From Lachnospiraceae bacterium UBA3814 (GTDB lineage: Bacteria; Bacillota; Clostridia; Lachnospirales; Lachnospiraceae), in assembly GCA_002368575.1 (NCBI GenBank), contig DFEA01000017.1:1-12003 (forward strand): a stretch of 12,003 nt of DNA, in the 5' to 3' direction. The notes below the pieces were generated by a model. The model ran no database searches, had not been told where the DNA came from, and was given only the letters and a program-made list of their open reading frames with translations. Below are positions 1-6,844 of the stretch, piece by piece. The translations under genes and the position numbers were made by a program. Position 1 is the stretch's first letter. The number at the start of each line of letters is the position of its first letter.

Positions 1-688
1 TACTTCCGGCACTCGGATATTCAAGCGGCTGCTTTTCAAAGCGCTTTTTTCGCAGCTCCTCCATTTTTTCACTTATGCAAGCTCTGTCACCATGCTCAAG
101 CTTAAAAGCTGCTTCAAGCACGATATAGGGCTTATGCCTCACCACACTGTCTCTGTAGCCAAAAGCCATTTCCTCACAGCTTAGGCTCCTGACCGCTCCG
201 GCTTCTATATCGAAAACAGTGACCGCTTCGACGATCTGCTTCATCTCCCCGCCATATGCCCCGGCATTCATTACCATGGCACCGCCGACCGTTCCGGGTA
301 TACCTGAAGCAAATTCCATTCCCGAAAGTCCCGATTCCATTGCGATCCTGCTTACCGCCATAAGTCCCGCGCCGCTCTGAGCCCTTATGACAGTATCCTC
401 ATCCCCCGGTACTGTCCTTCCGTGGTTTTCACATATCCGTATCACCGCTCCCTTAAAGCCCCTGTCCCCTACAAGAACATTACTTCCTTTGCCAAGTATA
501 ATGAACGGTACCTTCTCCCTCCTCAGAAGTGCGGTAAGTGCCGGGAGTATACTCATATCCCACGGACTTACCAGAAGCTCCGCCCTTCCTCCTGTTCTGA
601 AGGTCGTATATCCCGCAAGGCTTTCATTCTCCCGGACATTTTCATCGCCGGCCAGCCTGCATATCTCCTCCTTAAGCCCGGTTCTCAT
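1..688 (-). CDS. murB: UDP-N-acetylenolpyruvoylglucosamine reductase (MurB), C-terminus cut by window edge
   Basis: MurB is the cytoplasmic FAD enzyme that uses NADPH to reduce UDP-GlcNAc-enolpyruvate to UDP-MurNAc, the second committed step of peptidoglycan precursor synthesis. About 229 codons are visible, read leftwards. Seen: YTTFRTGG near residue 31, GKGSNVLVGD for the FAD-binding fold, then GIPGTVGGAMVMNAGAYGGE, the classic MurB glycine-rich block. The visible part ends at PLEYPSAGS, the start of the conserved SAGSxFKxP motif whose serine is the proton donor in the family, so roughly 70-80 residues are missing. The ATG at 688 is the first possible start, because an in-frame TAG stands immediately before it. 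It lies inside the end of glk (17-base overlap) and has no good Shine-Dalgarno upstream, so translation probably depends on coupling to glk. Function is certain; the exact initiation mode is inferred. Confidence 0.96.
   Translation of the reverse strand, partial: MRTGLKEEICRLAGDENVRENESLAGYTTFRTGGRAELLVSPWDMSILPALTALLRREKVPFIILGKGSNVLVGDRGFKGAVIRICENHGRTVPGDEDTVIRAQSGAGLMAVSRIAMESGLSGMEFASGIPGTVGGAMVMNAGAYGGEMKQIVEAVTVFDIEAGAVRSLSCEEMAFGYRDSVVRHKPYIVLEAAFKLEHGDRACISEKMEELRKKRFEKQPLEYPSAGS
665..673 (-). promoter_or_regulatory. strong Shine-Dalgarno-like sequence inside murB, at the glk stop
   Basis: AAGGAGGAG begins within the glk TAA stop and falls in murB codons 6-8. The nearest ATG after it (660-662) is only two bases away and out of the murB frame, opening a six-codon frame. 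It therefore does not define the murB start. It might hold terminating glk ribosomes so that they reinitiate at the murB ATG 15 or so bases back; this is inference. Confidence 0.4.
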
Positions 689-1619
689 CTAAAATAAGCT
701 TTACCGCTCCGTAAATACCGGCATCGTTTCCAAGCGTTGCAAGCTTTATGGAAACAGCATGGTTAGCGTGAAAAGCGTACTCCTTATAATATTTTTCGAT
801 ATACTCGATAAGGACCTCTCCTGCCTTTGAAACGCCTCCGCCTATGACAAAGACCTGCGGATCTATGACTGCTGCGATTATGGCCAGTCCCTGAGCCAGA
901 TTCCTTCCATATTCATCCGCTATCTCACAGGCAAGCTCATCCTCCTCCTTAACTGCATCAAAAACAGCTTTGGCACTGATCTCCTGCGCCCTCAGGCAGC
1001 TTTTTTTATCAGACTCCGCGAGCTTTTTTACGGCAAGCCTTACCAGCCCTGTGGCAGAGCCGTACTGCTCAAAGCAGCCGGTATTTCCGCAGCCGCATTT
1101 TTCCGTTTCCTCATTGTTTATATGCATATGACCGATCTCGCCGCCTGCGCCGCCGCTTCCGTAGAATATCCTTCCGTTCGTGATTATTCCGCCGCCTACG
1201 CCGGTTCCCAGAGTCACGAGCACGATATCGCTGTATCCCTTCGCTCCGCCCATCCATGCTTCTCCAAGCGCAGCTACCGTAGCATCGTTACCGGCTTTAC
1301 AGAGTATTCCCGTGTGCTTCTCAAGCTCATCCTCAAGGTTAAACACTCCCCAGCCCAGGTTGACCGCCTTATGCACCACACCGTCCTTATCCACCGGACC
1401 CGGAGTACCTATGCCGATACCCATGATATCCTCTGAGCAGAGTCCCTTTTCGGTCATCTTGAATTTTATGGATTTTGCAATATCCGGGATAATGCCCTCA
1501 CCACCGTTTTCAGTCCTTGTAGGGATCTCCCATTTATTAAGGAGCTCACCGGTCTGCGTGAAAAACCCTATCTTGACAGTCGTTCCTCCAACATCTACTC
1601 CAAAACAATATTTTTCCAT
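672..1619 (-). CDS. glk: ROK-family glucokinase
   Basis: This 315-residue protein is an ATP-dependent glucokinase (glucose to glucose-6-phosphate) of the ROK family, cytoplasmic. Seen in order: the N-terminal phosphate-binding DVGGTTVK (residues 9-16), GTPGPVD (71-77), the catalytic GNDA (Asp112), LGTGVGGG (137-144), EIGHMHI (161-167), the ROK zinc motif CGCGNTGCFEQYGS (Cys175, Cys177, Cys182, with His164), and VIGGGVS (258-264). Length is normal for bacterial ROK glucokinases. A strong AGGAGG stands four bases before the ATG, and the start overlaps the hprK stop by one base (TGATG), so the pair is translationally coupled. The placement next to HPr kinase fits a role in carbon uptake and catabolite control. 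Strict glucose specificity is inferred from family resemblance; another hexose or N-acetylhexosamine kinase is possible but less likely. Confidence 0.93.
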   Translation of the reverse strand: MEKYCFGVDVGGTTVKIGFFTQTGELLNKWEIPTRTENGGEGIIPDIAKSIKFKMTEKGLCSEDIMGIGIGTPGPVDKDGVVHKAVNLGWGVFNLEDELEKHTGILCKAGNDATVAALGEAWMGGAKGYSDIVLVTLGTGVGGGIITNGRIFYGSGGAGGEIGHMHINNEETEKCGCGNTGCFEQYGSATGLVRLAVKKLAESDKKSCLRAQEISAKAVFDAVKEEDELACEIADEYGRNLAQGLAIIAAVIDPQVFVIGGGVSKAGEVLIEYIEKYYKEYAFHANHAVSIKLATLGNDAGIYGAVKLILDENRA

Positions 1620-2572
1620 CAGTCCTCCTCTGCTTCCTCCGTATGCCTTCTCATGGACTCCTGAACACGCTTATACAGCTCCTCCGCCGCGTTATAGCCC
1701 ATCTTCTTCTGCCTGTAATTAACTGCTGCCGATTCACAAATGATCGCAAGATTACGGCCCGGTCTTATGGGTATGTTATGGCACACCACCTTATTTCCGA
1801 GGTATTCGGTATACTCCTCCTCAAGGCCGATCCTGTCGTAATCCTTATCCTTGTCCCAATCCTCCAGTCTTATTACAAGGTCAATGTTCTGGGTATCCTT
1901 TACACAGGACACACCAAACAGAGTCTTAACATCTATGATACCGATACCTCTCAGCTCGATCAGATGCTTGGTCACATCCGGTGCGGAGCCTATCAGCGTG
2001 TCATTGCTGACCTTCCTTATCTCGACCACGTCGTCCGTTACAAGCCGGTGCCCTCTTTTGATAAGCTCCAGGGCCGCCTCCGACTTACCTATACCGCTCT
2101 CACCCGTTATGAGCACGCCCTCGCCGTAAACATCGACCAGTACGCCATGAACGGAGATACAGGGAGCAAGCTTGACATTCAGCCATTTTATGACCTCAGC
2201 CATCAGAGCCGAGGTCTCCATATCCGTCATCAGGACCGGTACTCCCTTTTCGTTGGCGGTCCCCAGAAAGATTTCTCCGGGCATAAGGTTCCTTGCAAAA
2301 ATAAAAGCAGGAGTGTTCTCGGTTATTACATGCTCGTACCTGGCGCGTCTTTCCTCCGGTTCTATGGAATGAATATAGGAAAACTCCACATATCCTATGA
2401 TCTGCACACGGTCTGCGGGGTAATTGTCCAGATATCCCGCCAGCTGTATAGCAGGTCTGTTGATATCCGGCAGCCTGATCTTTACCTTCTTCACATTGAT
2501 ATCAGGCGTAAGATTTTTAAGCTTGAATTTTTCGATCAGCTCGCTGACTGATACTGTAGTCTCAATGTTCAT
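1619..2572 (-). CDS. hprK: HPr kinase/phosphorylase (HprK/P)
   Basis: HprK/P phosphorylates Ser46 of the phosphotransferase protein HPr (and Crh where present) using ATP or pyrophosphate, and removes the phosphate when energy is low; this is the sensor switch of CcpA-dependent carbon catabolite control in Firmicutes. The 317-residue length is typical. Seen: an N-terminal domain (about 1-130), then the catalytic domain with SVHGVLVDVYG (His142), Walker A GESGIGKS (157-164), the paired acidic residues in LVTDDVVEI (Asp180-Asp181), the family signature IELRGIGIIDVKTLFG (205-220), and the C-terminal RPGRNLAIICESAAVN (270-285). The tail is rich in Glu. It starts 12 bases after the uvrC stop with its own purine-rich ribosome site. 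The downstream glk overlaps its stop. Confidence 0.97.
   Translation of the reverse strand: MNIETTVSVSELIEKFKLKNLTPDINVKKVKIRLPDINRPAIQLAGYLDNYPADRVQIIGYVEFSYIHSIEPEERRARYEHVITENTPAFIFARNLMPGEIFLGTANEKGVPVLMTDMETSALMAEVIKWLNVKLAPCISVHGVLVDVYGEGVLITGESGIGKSEAALELIKRGHRLVTDDVVEIRKVSNDTLIGSAPDVTKHLIELRGIGIIDVKTLFGVSCVKDTQNIDLVIRLEDWDKDKDYDRIGLEEEYTEYLGNKVVCHNIPIRPGRNLAIICESAAVNYRQKKMGYNAAEELYKRVQESMRRHTEEAEED
1624..1629 (-). promoter_or_regulatory. glk ribosome binding site within the hprK 3' end
   Basis: AGGAGG, a full anti-Shine-Dalgarno match, lies inside the last codons of hprK (coding Glu-Glu-Asp) and four bases before the glk ATG. With the one-base stop/start overlap it supports coupled and strong translation of glk. 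Confidence 0.75.
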
Positions 2573-2577
2573 TACTT

Positions 2578-2586
2578 CCCCCCTTT
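2578..2586 (-). promoter_or_regulatory. hprK ribosome binding site overlapping the uvrC stop
   Basis: AAAGGGGGG runs out of the uvrC TAA stop codon and ends five bases before the hprK ATG. The run of six G is unusual for a Shine-Dalgarno (one A replaced by G relative to AAGGAGG) but should still pair well. It suggests hprK can be initiated independently as well as by reinitiation. Confidence 0.6.
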
Positions 2587-4462
2587 ACTCTTTATGAAAA
2601 AAACTGTATACCGCTTTTGCAGATGCCGAATTCATAGATGGTACCTCCATCAGCTTATCAACATCGGCGTTTTTTATATCCTCTATAGACTCAAAATGGT
2701 GCATCAGCGCCTTCCTTCTCGTCTTTCCAATCCCCTCGATATCATCAAGGATGGAATGGACCTGCCCTTTGCTTCGAAGGCTGCGGTGAAACTCTATGGC
2801 AAAGCGGTGGGCCTCATCCTGTATCCTGGTAATGAGCCTGAAGCCCTCCGAATTCCTGTCTATGGGGATCTCCACATCATTGAAATAAAGCCCTCTCGTC
2901 CGGTGATTGTCGTCCTTTACCATTCCGCAGACGGGTATATCCAGCTTAAGCTTTAAGAGAACATCCTTAGCTATATTCACCTGTCCCCTGCCGCCGTCCA
3001 TCATTATCAGATCCGGGAAACGCGTGAACCCTCCTGCTCTTTTGTTTCCCTCAGCAATATGCTCCGGCGTCCCAAACTCGTCAAGCTCCTTCAGGCCATG
3101 CTCAAACCTTCTTGTCAGTACCTCGTTCATAGAAGCATAATCATCCGGTCCCTGCACGGTCCTTATCCTGAACTTCCGGTAATCATTGCGTTTGGGCCTT
3201 CCGTTTTCGTAAACGATCATGGAGCCTACGGAATCATAGCCGCTTATGTTCGATATATCGTAAGCCTCCATCCTCTCTATGCCTTCAAGAGACAGGAGCT
3301 CTTCTATCTCGTGTACCGCGCCGACTGTCCGGGCCTCCTCCCTCTTTACCTTCTCAATATCCTGCCTCAGCACTATCTGGGCATTCTTCCCGGCAAGCTC
3401 GATGAGCTTTTCCTTCCTGCCCTTTTGAGGGACCACGAGACTCAGCCTGTTCCCTCTTTTTTTTGAAAGCCATTCCTCTAAAAGCTCCCGGTCCTCTATA
3501 TCCTCAGGTATAAGGATCTCTTTCGGAATATAGGGCGTTCCCGCATAGAACTGAACGATGAAATCCCTTATTATCTCCGCATCCTCGGAGTTTTCGGCAT
3601 TCTTCATGTAATGGTGCTCCCTGCCGATGATCTTGCCGCCCCTTATATAAAATACCTGAATGATCACCGATTCCTTATCCCGTGCCATTGCGACCACATC
3701 TCTGTCATCTGAATGGCTGTCGGTGATACGCTGCTTCTGGGCCACCTGCCTGACGCTCTCAAGAAGATCCCGGTATTCTATCGCCTTCTCGTAGTCCATC
3801 CGCTCTGACGCGGCGAGCATCTTCTCATTCAGCTCCTTTAAAAGAGGCCTGTAATTCCCTCCCAGAAAATCCAGAGCCCCCTGCATCTCAGCCCTGTAGG
3901 CCTCCTTTGAGACCCTTCCCATACATGGAGCCTTGCACCGCCCCATATGATAATAGAGGCAGGTTCCGGTGATATCCGAAAATTCATTGATCCTTTTATT
4001 GCAGCTTCTGATATTGTAAAGCTTTCTCAGAAGCTCGATGGTCTCATTTACCGCTCCCGCAGAAGTAAAGGGGCCGTAGTAACGGGCATTATCTTTTTTG
4101 ACCTGCCTGGTTGAAAATATACGCGGGTAATCCTCGTTGGTCGTTACTTTAATATAAGGATAGGTTTTATCATCCTTCAGAAGAGTATTGTACTTGGGAT
4201 TATGCTCCTTTATCAGATTGTTCTCAAGTACCAGCGCCTCCAGCTCGGAACCGGTGATGACATACTCAAACCACGCGATATTTTCCACCATCTGGCGTAT
4301 CTTTAAGGTTTTATTGGTGCTTTCCCTGAAATAGGAGCGCACACGGTTCTTAAGGATCACCGCTTTACCGACATAGATGATATTGTCATCCTTATCGTGC
4401 ATTATATACACGCCCGGCTTATTGGGCAGCTTTTTCAGCTCCTCCTCAAAATCGAATTCCAT
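2585..4462 (-). CDS. uvrC: UvrABC system protein C, excision nuclease
   Basis: UvrC makes the 3' and 5' incisions around a lesion after UvrA/UvrB recognition in nucleotide excision repair. The 625-residue protein has every expected part: the GIY-YIG nuclease domain (GVYIMHD at 17-23, IIYVGKA at 28-34, Arg40), four cysteines 154, 168, 176 and 180 at the positions that bind an iron-sulfur cluster in the family, the UvrB-binding UVR helix pair (RMDYEKAIEYRDLLESV, 221-237), the RNase H-like 5' nuclease (AYDISN with Asp402, MMDGGRGQ with Asp489, DEAHRFAIEFHR at 549-560), and a C-terminal tandem helix-hairpin-helix (IEGIGKTRRKALMHHF, then VDKLMEVPSMNSASAK). Its ATG shares one base with the ftsH stop (TAATG) and has no clear Shine-Dalgarno, so it is likely coupled to ftsH. 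No missing catalytic residue was seen. Confidence 0.98.
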   Translation of the reverse strand: MEFDFEEELKKLPNKPGVYIMHDKDDNIIYVGKAVILKNRVRSYFRESTNKTLKIRQMVENIAWFEYVITGSELEALVLENNLIKEHNPKYNTLLKDDKTYPYIKVTTNEDYPRIFSTRQVKKDNARYYGPFTSAGAVNETIELLRKLYNIRSCNKRINEFSDITGTCLYYHMGRCKAPCMGRVSKEAYRAEMQGALDFLGGNYRPLLKELNEKMLAASERMDYEKAIEYRDLLESVRQVAQKQRITDSHSDDRDVVAMARDKESVIIQVFYIRGGKIIGREHHYMKNAENSEDAEIIRDFIVQFYAGTPYIPKEILIPEDIEDRELLEEWLSKKRGNRLSLVVPQKGRKEKLIELAGKNAQIVLRQDIEKVKREEARTVGAVHEIEELLSLEGIERMEAYDISNISGYDSVGSMIVYENGRPKRNDYRKFRIRTVQGPDDYASMNEVLTRRFEHGLKELDEFGTPEHIAEGNKRAGGFTRFPDLIMMDGGRGQVNIAKDVLLKLKLDIPVCGMVKDDNHRTRGLYFNDVEIPIDRNSEGFRLITRIQDEAHRFAIEFHRSLRSKGQVHSILDDIEGIGKTRRKALMHHFESIEDIKNADVDKLMEVPSMNSASAKAVYSFFHKE

Positions 4463-6525
4463 TATGCTTCATGATCCGGCTTTTCGGCTTCATTCCCGGA
4501 TACCTCTTCAGGCTGCACCAGCGTGAAATTCGGGCCTTCAGCAGGAAGCTCCGCTTCAACCTCTGATACCGCTTCCCCGGCATCCTGCACCAAAACGGCC
4601 TCCGAAGCCTCTGTTTTATCGTCCTCAGCGGTATCAGCCGATGAATTGTTCTCCGCATCGGAATCTCCCCTGTATTCGTGGAAGATCTTCATGAACTCCT
4701 TACCTGTTATGCTTTCCTTTTCAAGCAGGAAACCGGCAAGCTCCTCCATAAGCTCCATATTCTCCCTGAGCAGCCTTTTTGCTTCCTCATATGACCAGGC
4801 CAGGATCTTCATGACCTCCTCATCTACCCTTGCCGCGGTCTCGTCCGAACAGTTTAATACCTTTCTTCCGGTAAGATACTGGTCTTCTACGGCTTCAAGC
4901 TGGATAAGCCCGAATTTTTCCGACATACCGTACTGAGTGACCATATTCCTGGCAATATTCGTAGCCTGCTCTATATCATTGGAGGCGCCTGTCGTGATGG
5001 AATCAAAGAATATCTCCTCGGCCGCCCTGCCGGCAAGGGCCGTGATTATCCTTTCCTCAAGCTCCTTCCGGGACCTGAGATGCTTTTCCTCATCAGGCAC
5101 GTACCAGGCATAGCCGAGCGCGCCCATGGTCCTGGGAACTATCGTGATCTTCTGTATGGGATCCGTGTTCTTCTGAAGAGCCGAGGCAAGAGCATGGCCG
5201 GTCTCATGATAGGATACGATCCTTCTCTCCTCCTTGCTCATGATATGGTCCTTCTTCTCCTTGCCCATCATAACGACCTCTATGGCTTCAAGAAGGTCCT
5301 TCTGATTTACCGATGCTCTCCTGTGCTTTACGGCATTTATGGCGGCCTCATTCACCATATTCGCAAGATCCGAGCCTACCGCGCCCGCAGTTGCCAGACC
5401 AATCTCCTCAAGGTCGACCGTATCGTCAAGATGAACATCCTTCGAATGCACCTTAAGAGTATCGATCCTTCCCTTAAGATCAGGCTTGTCCACAATGATA
5501 CGCCTGTCAAAGCGCCCCGGCCTGAGCAGGGCCTTATCAAGGATCTCCGGTCTGTTGGTAGCCGCCAGTATAAATATCCCCTTTGAGGTATCAAAACCAT
5601 CCATCTCGGAAAGCAGCTGGTTCAGAGTCTGCTCTCTCTCATCGTTCCCCCCGTACCTGGAGTCCCTGCTCTTACCTATCGCATCGACCTCGTCTATAAA
5701 GATTATGCAGGGAGCATTCTTGGTGGCATCCTTAAACAGATCCCTTACCCTTGAAGCTCCTACCCCAACATACATTTCCACAAAGTCAGAGCCCGCAAGG
5801 GAAAAAAAGGGGACATGCGCTTCTCCCGCGACGGCCCTTGCAAGCAGCGTCTTTCCTGTTCCGGGAGGCCCCACGAGCAGAGCTCCCTTAGGGAGCTTTG
5901 CCCCTATCTCTATGTACTTTCCGGGATTATGAAGGAAATCCACCACCTCCTGCAGTGATTCCTTCGCTTCCTCCTGTCCTGCGACGTCCTTAAAGGTAAC
6001 TCCCGTTTCCTTTTGTACATATATCTTGGCATTGGATCTTCCCACACCCATGATCCCGCCGCCCTTGCTCATACGGTTCATGAGAAAGCTGAGCAGTACC
6101 CACACTAAGACTATGGGCAGAATATATGAAACGATCATGTAAACTATCGTATCCGTTGAGCTGGTCTCCTCCTGCTCAAACCTGATACCGGCCTCTAAGA
6201 GCCTGTTTGCAAGGGTCAGATCCTCTACCCTGACGGTATAATAGGTCTGCTTTACATAAGGATTGTTCTGGAGCTTGGGGGTGATAGTGATGATATCATT
6301 CGAAATAGTAACACTTTCGACCTCTCCGTCCATAACCATTTCGATAAACTCATCGTAGCTGACCTTCTGACTGGAAGCGCTGTTCACGATACCGCGAAAA
6401 TACGAAAGCAGCAGCAGCGTGACCAGAGCCGCTATCAGCAGGATCATGATAGTCTGCCTGTTTTTGGGCATCTTCGGTCCGCCGCCGTTTTGGTCGTTTT
6501 TATTAGAGTTATTATTATCAGCCAT
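4462..6525 (-). CDS. ftsH: ATP-dependent zinc metalloprotease FtsH
   Basis: FtsH is a hexameric membrane AAA+ protease that extracts and degrades membrane and short-lived cytoplasmic proteins. Seen in 687 residues: an Asn-rich cytoplasmic N-terminus (1-22), membrane helix 1 (about 25-44), an extracytoplasmic domain (about 46-125), membrane helix 2 (about 127-149), Walker A GPPGTGKT (219-226), pore loop MYVGVG (251-256, Tyr where many homologues have Phe), Walker B IIFIDEVDAIG (274-284), the second region of homology AATNRPEILDKALLRPGRFDRR (321-342), the zinc motif HETGH (440-444), and the third ligand region TGASNDIEQAT (Asp517). The last 65 or so residues are an acidic low-complexity tail. 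GGAG lies six bases before the ATG. It is the promoter-proximal gene of the operon. Confidence 0.98.
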   Translation of the reverse strand: MADNNNSNKNDQNGGGPKMPKNRQTIMILLIAALVTLLLLSYFRGIVNSASSQKVSYDEFIEMVMDGEVESVTISNDIITITPKLQNNPYVKQTYYTVRVEDLTLANRLLEAGIRFEQEETSSTDTIVYMIVSYILPIVLVWVLLSFLMNRMSKGGGIMGVGRSNAKIYVQKETGVTFKDVAGQEEAKESLQEVVDFLHNPGKYIEIGAKLPKGALLVGPPGTGKTLLARAVAGEAHVPFFSLAGSDFVEMYVGVGASRVRDLFKDATKNAPCIIFIDEVDAIGKSRDSRYGGNDEREQTLNQLLSEMDGFDTSKGIFILAATNRPEILDKALLRPGRFDRRIIVDKPDLKGRIDTLKVHSKDVHLDDTVDLEEIGLATAGAVGSDLANMVNEAAINAVKHRRASVNQKDLLEAIEVVMMGKEKKDHIMSKEERRIVSYHETGHALASALQKNTDPIQKITIVPRTMGALGYAWYVPDEEKHLRSRKELEERIITALAGRAAEEIFFDSITTGASNDIEQATNIARNMVTQYGMSEKFGLIQLEAVEDQYLTGRKVLNCSDETAARVDEEVMKILAWSYEEAKRLLRENMELMEELAGFLLEKESITGKEFMKIFHEYRGDSDAENNSSADTAEDDKTEASEAVLVQDAGEAVSEVEAELPAEGPNFTLVQPEEVSGNEAEKPDHEA

Positions 6526-6576
6526 AATTTTCTCCGCTATACATAATTCAGAATATTAATCACAAAGTACTTCACT

Positions 6577-6605
6577 ATTATAAAGATGTAAACATTCAAA
6601 GTCAA
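6577..6605 (-). promoter_or_regulatory. sigma-A promoter of the ftsH-uvrC-hprK-glk-murB operon
   Basis: On the minus strand a TTGACT -35 box (6600-6605) and a perfect TATAAT -10 box (6577-6582) are separated by 17 bases. Transcription should begin near 6570, giving an untranslated leader of about 45 bases before the ftsH ATG at 6525, with GGAG at 6532-6535 as ribosome site. No other intergenic gap in the operon is large enough for a comparable promoter, so this is probably the main one for all five genes. Assignment rests on sequence match only. Confidence 0.82.
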
Positions 6606-6606
6606 T

Positions 6607-6622
6607 AATCCCGCAATCCCGC
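6607..6622. repeat. 8-base tandem direct repeat abutting the ftsH -35 box
   Basis: AATCCCGC occurs twice in immediate succession (6607-6614 and 6615-6622), one base upstream of the ftsH -35 hexamer as that promoter is read. Tandem octamers just upstream of a -35 are a common arrangement for response-regulator or activator binding, but no known regulator site was recognised. It may be chance. Confidence 0.5.
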
Positions 6623-6725
6623 GCAGTCGGCTCCGCGGCGGCCTTTGCGGCAGTTCACCCTCAGACGTATGCTGCCGGCGCCTTTGTGTTTTCCGTAAAT
6701 AATATCCGGGACTGCCTGAAATCTT

Positions 6726-6755
6726 TTGACACACAAAGCACACCTGGTTTATACT
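6726..6755 (+). promoter_or_regulatory. putative sigma-A promoter for the MBOAT acyltransferase gene
   Basis: A perfect TTGACA -35 box (6726-6731) is followed after 18 bases by TATACT (6750-6755). Transcription would start near 6762, leaving an 80-base leader before the ATG at 6845. The spacer is one base longer than ideal. A weak AGGC/GCCT stem followed by TTTT lies in the leader (about 6788-6811), too short to call an attenuator. Confidence 0.7.
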
Positions 6756-6834
6756 TTAACAGATAATAAGTAAACAAGGGTTCCCGCAGGCATTCAGTCA
6801 GAGGCCTTTTCTTACGTGCTTTACGGGTGGTTTC

Positions 6835-6839
6835 AGAGG
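6835..6839 (+). promoter_or_regulatory. ribosome binding site deciding the MBOAT start
   Basis: AGAGG ends five bases before the ATG at 6845. The frame stays open upstream to a GTG at 6827, but that codon has no Shine-Dalgarno before it, and the protein beginning at the ATG (MLFNSYFF) matches the usual N-terminus of this family. The six extra residues from the GTG are therefore rejected. Confidence 0.75.
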
Positions 6840-6844
6840 TTGTA

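Larger units (their letters stand above)
6526..6844. other. divergent intergenic region between ftsH and the acyltransferase gene
   Basis: This 319-base gap carries the ftsH leader and promoter on the left, the AATCCCGC tandem repeat, a GC-rich middle (about 6610-6690) and the plus-strand promoter and leader of the acyltransferase gene on the right. The GC-rich part contains CCGCGG and two loosely similar copies of a GGC-GCCTTTG-like string, plus a weak CGGCAG/CTGCCG stem with a long loop. A minus-strand reading frame of 68 codons spans 6537-6743 but runs straight through the ftsH promoter, opens with GTG, and resembles no family I know, so I do not call it a gene. No tRNA, structured RNA or riboswitch was recognised. 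Confidence 0.6.

Noticed and set aside
1180..1722. A 180-codon plus-strand frame across the glk/hprK junction
   Set aside because: Proline/serine-rich low-complexity product typical of an antisense shadow; both minus-strand genes are certain.
1643..2551. A 302-codon open frame antisense to almost all of hprK
   Set aside because: Its product has no recognisable family, the opposite strand encodes a textbook HprK with all motifs, and long antisense frames are common under this codon bias.
6587..6600. A cre-like string (TGTAAACATTCAAA) in the spacer of the ftsH promoter, which would tie hprK/glk expression to CcpA
   Set aside because: The central CG of the cre consensus is missing and a second conserved position is wrong, so the match is too weak to call.
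6537..6743. A 68-codon minus-strand frame between ftsH and the acyltransferase
   Set aside because: It opens with GTG without a ribosome site, runs through the ftsH promoter and leader, and resembles no known protein.
6827..6844. GTG start six codons upstream of the MBOAT ATG
   Set aside because: No Shine-Dalgarno before it, whereas AGAGG stands properly spaced before the ATG, and the MLFNSYFF start fits the family.
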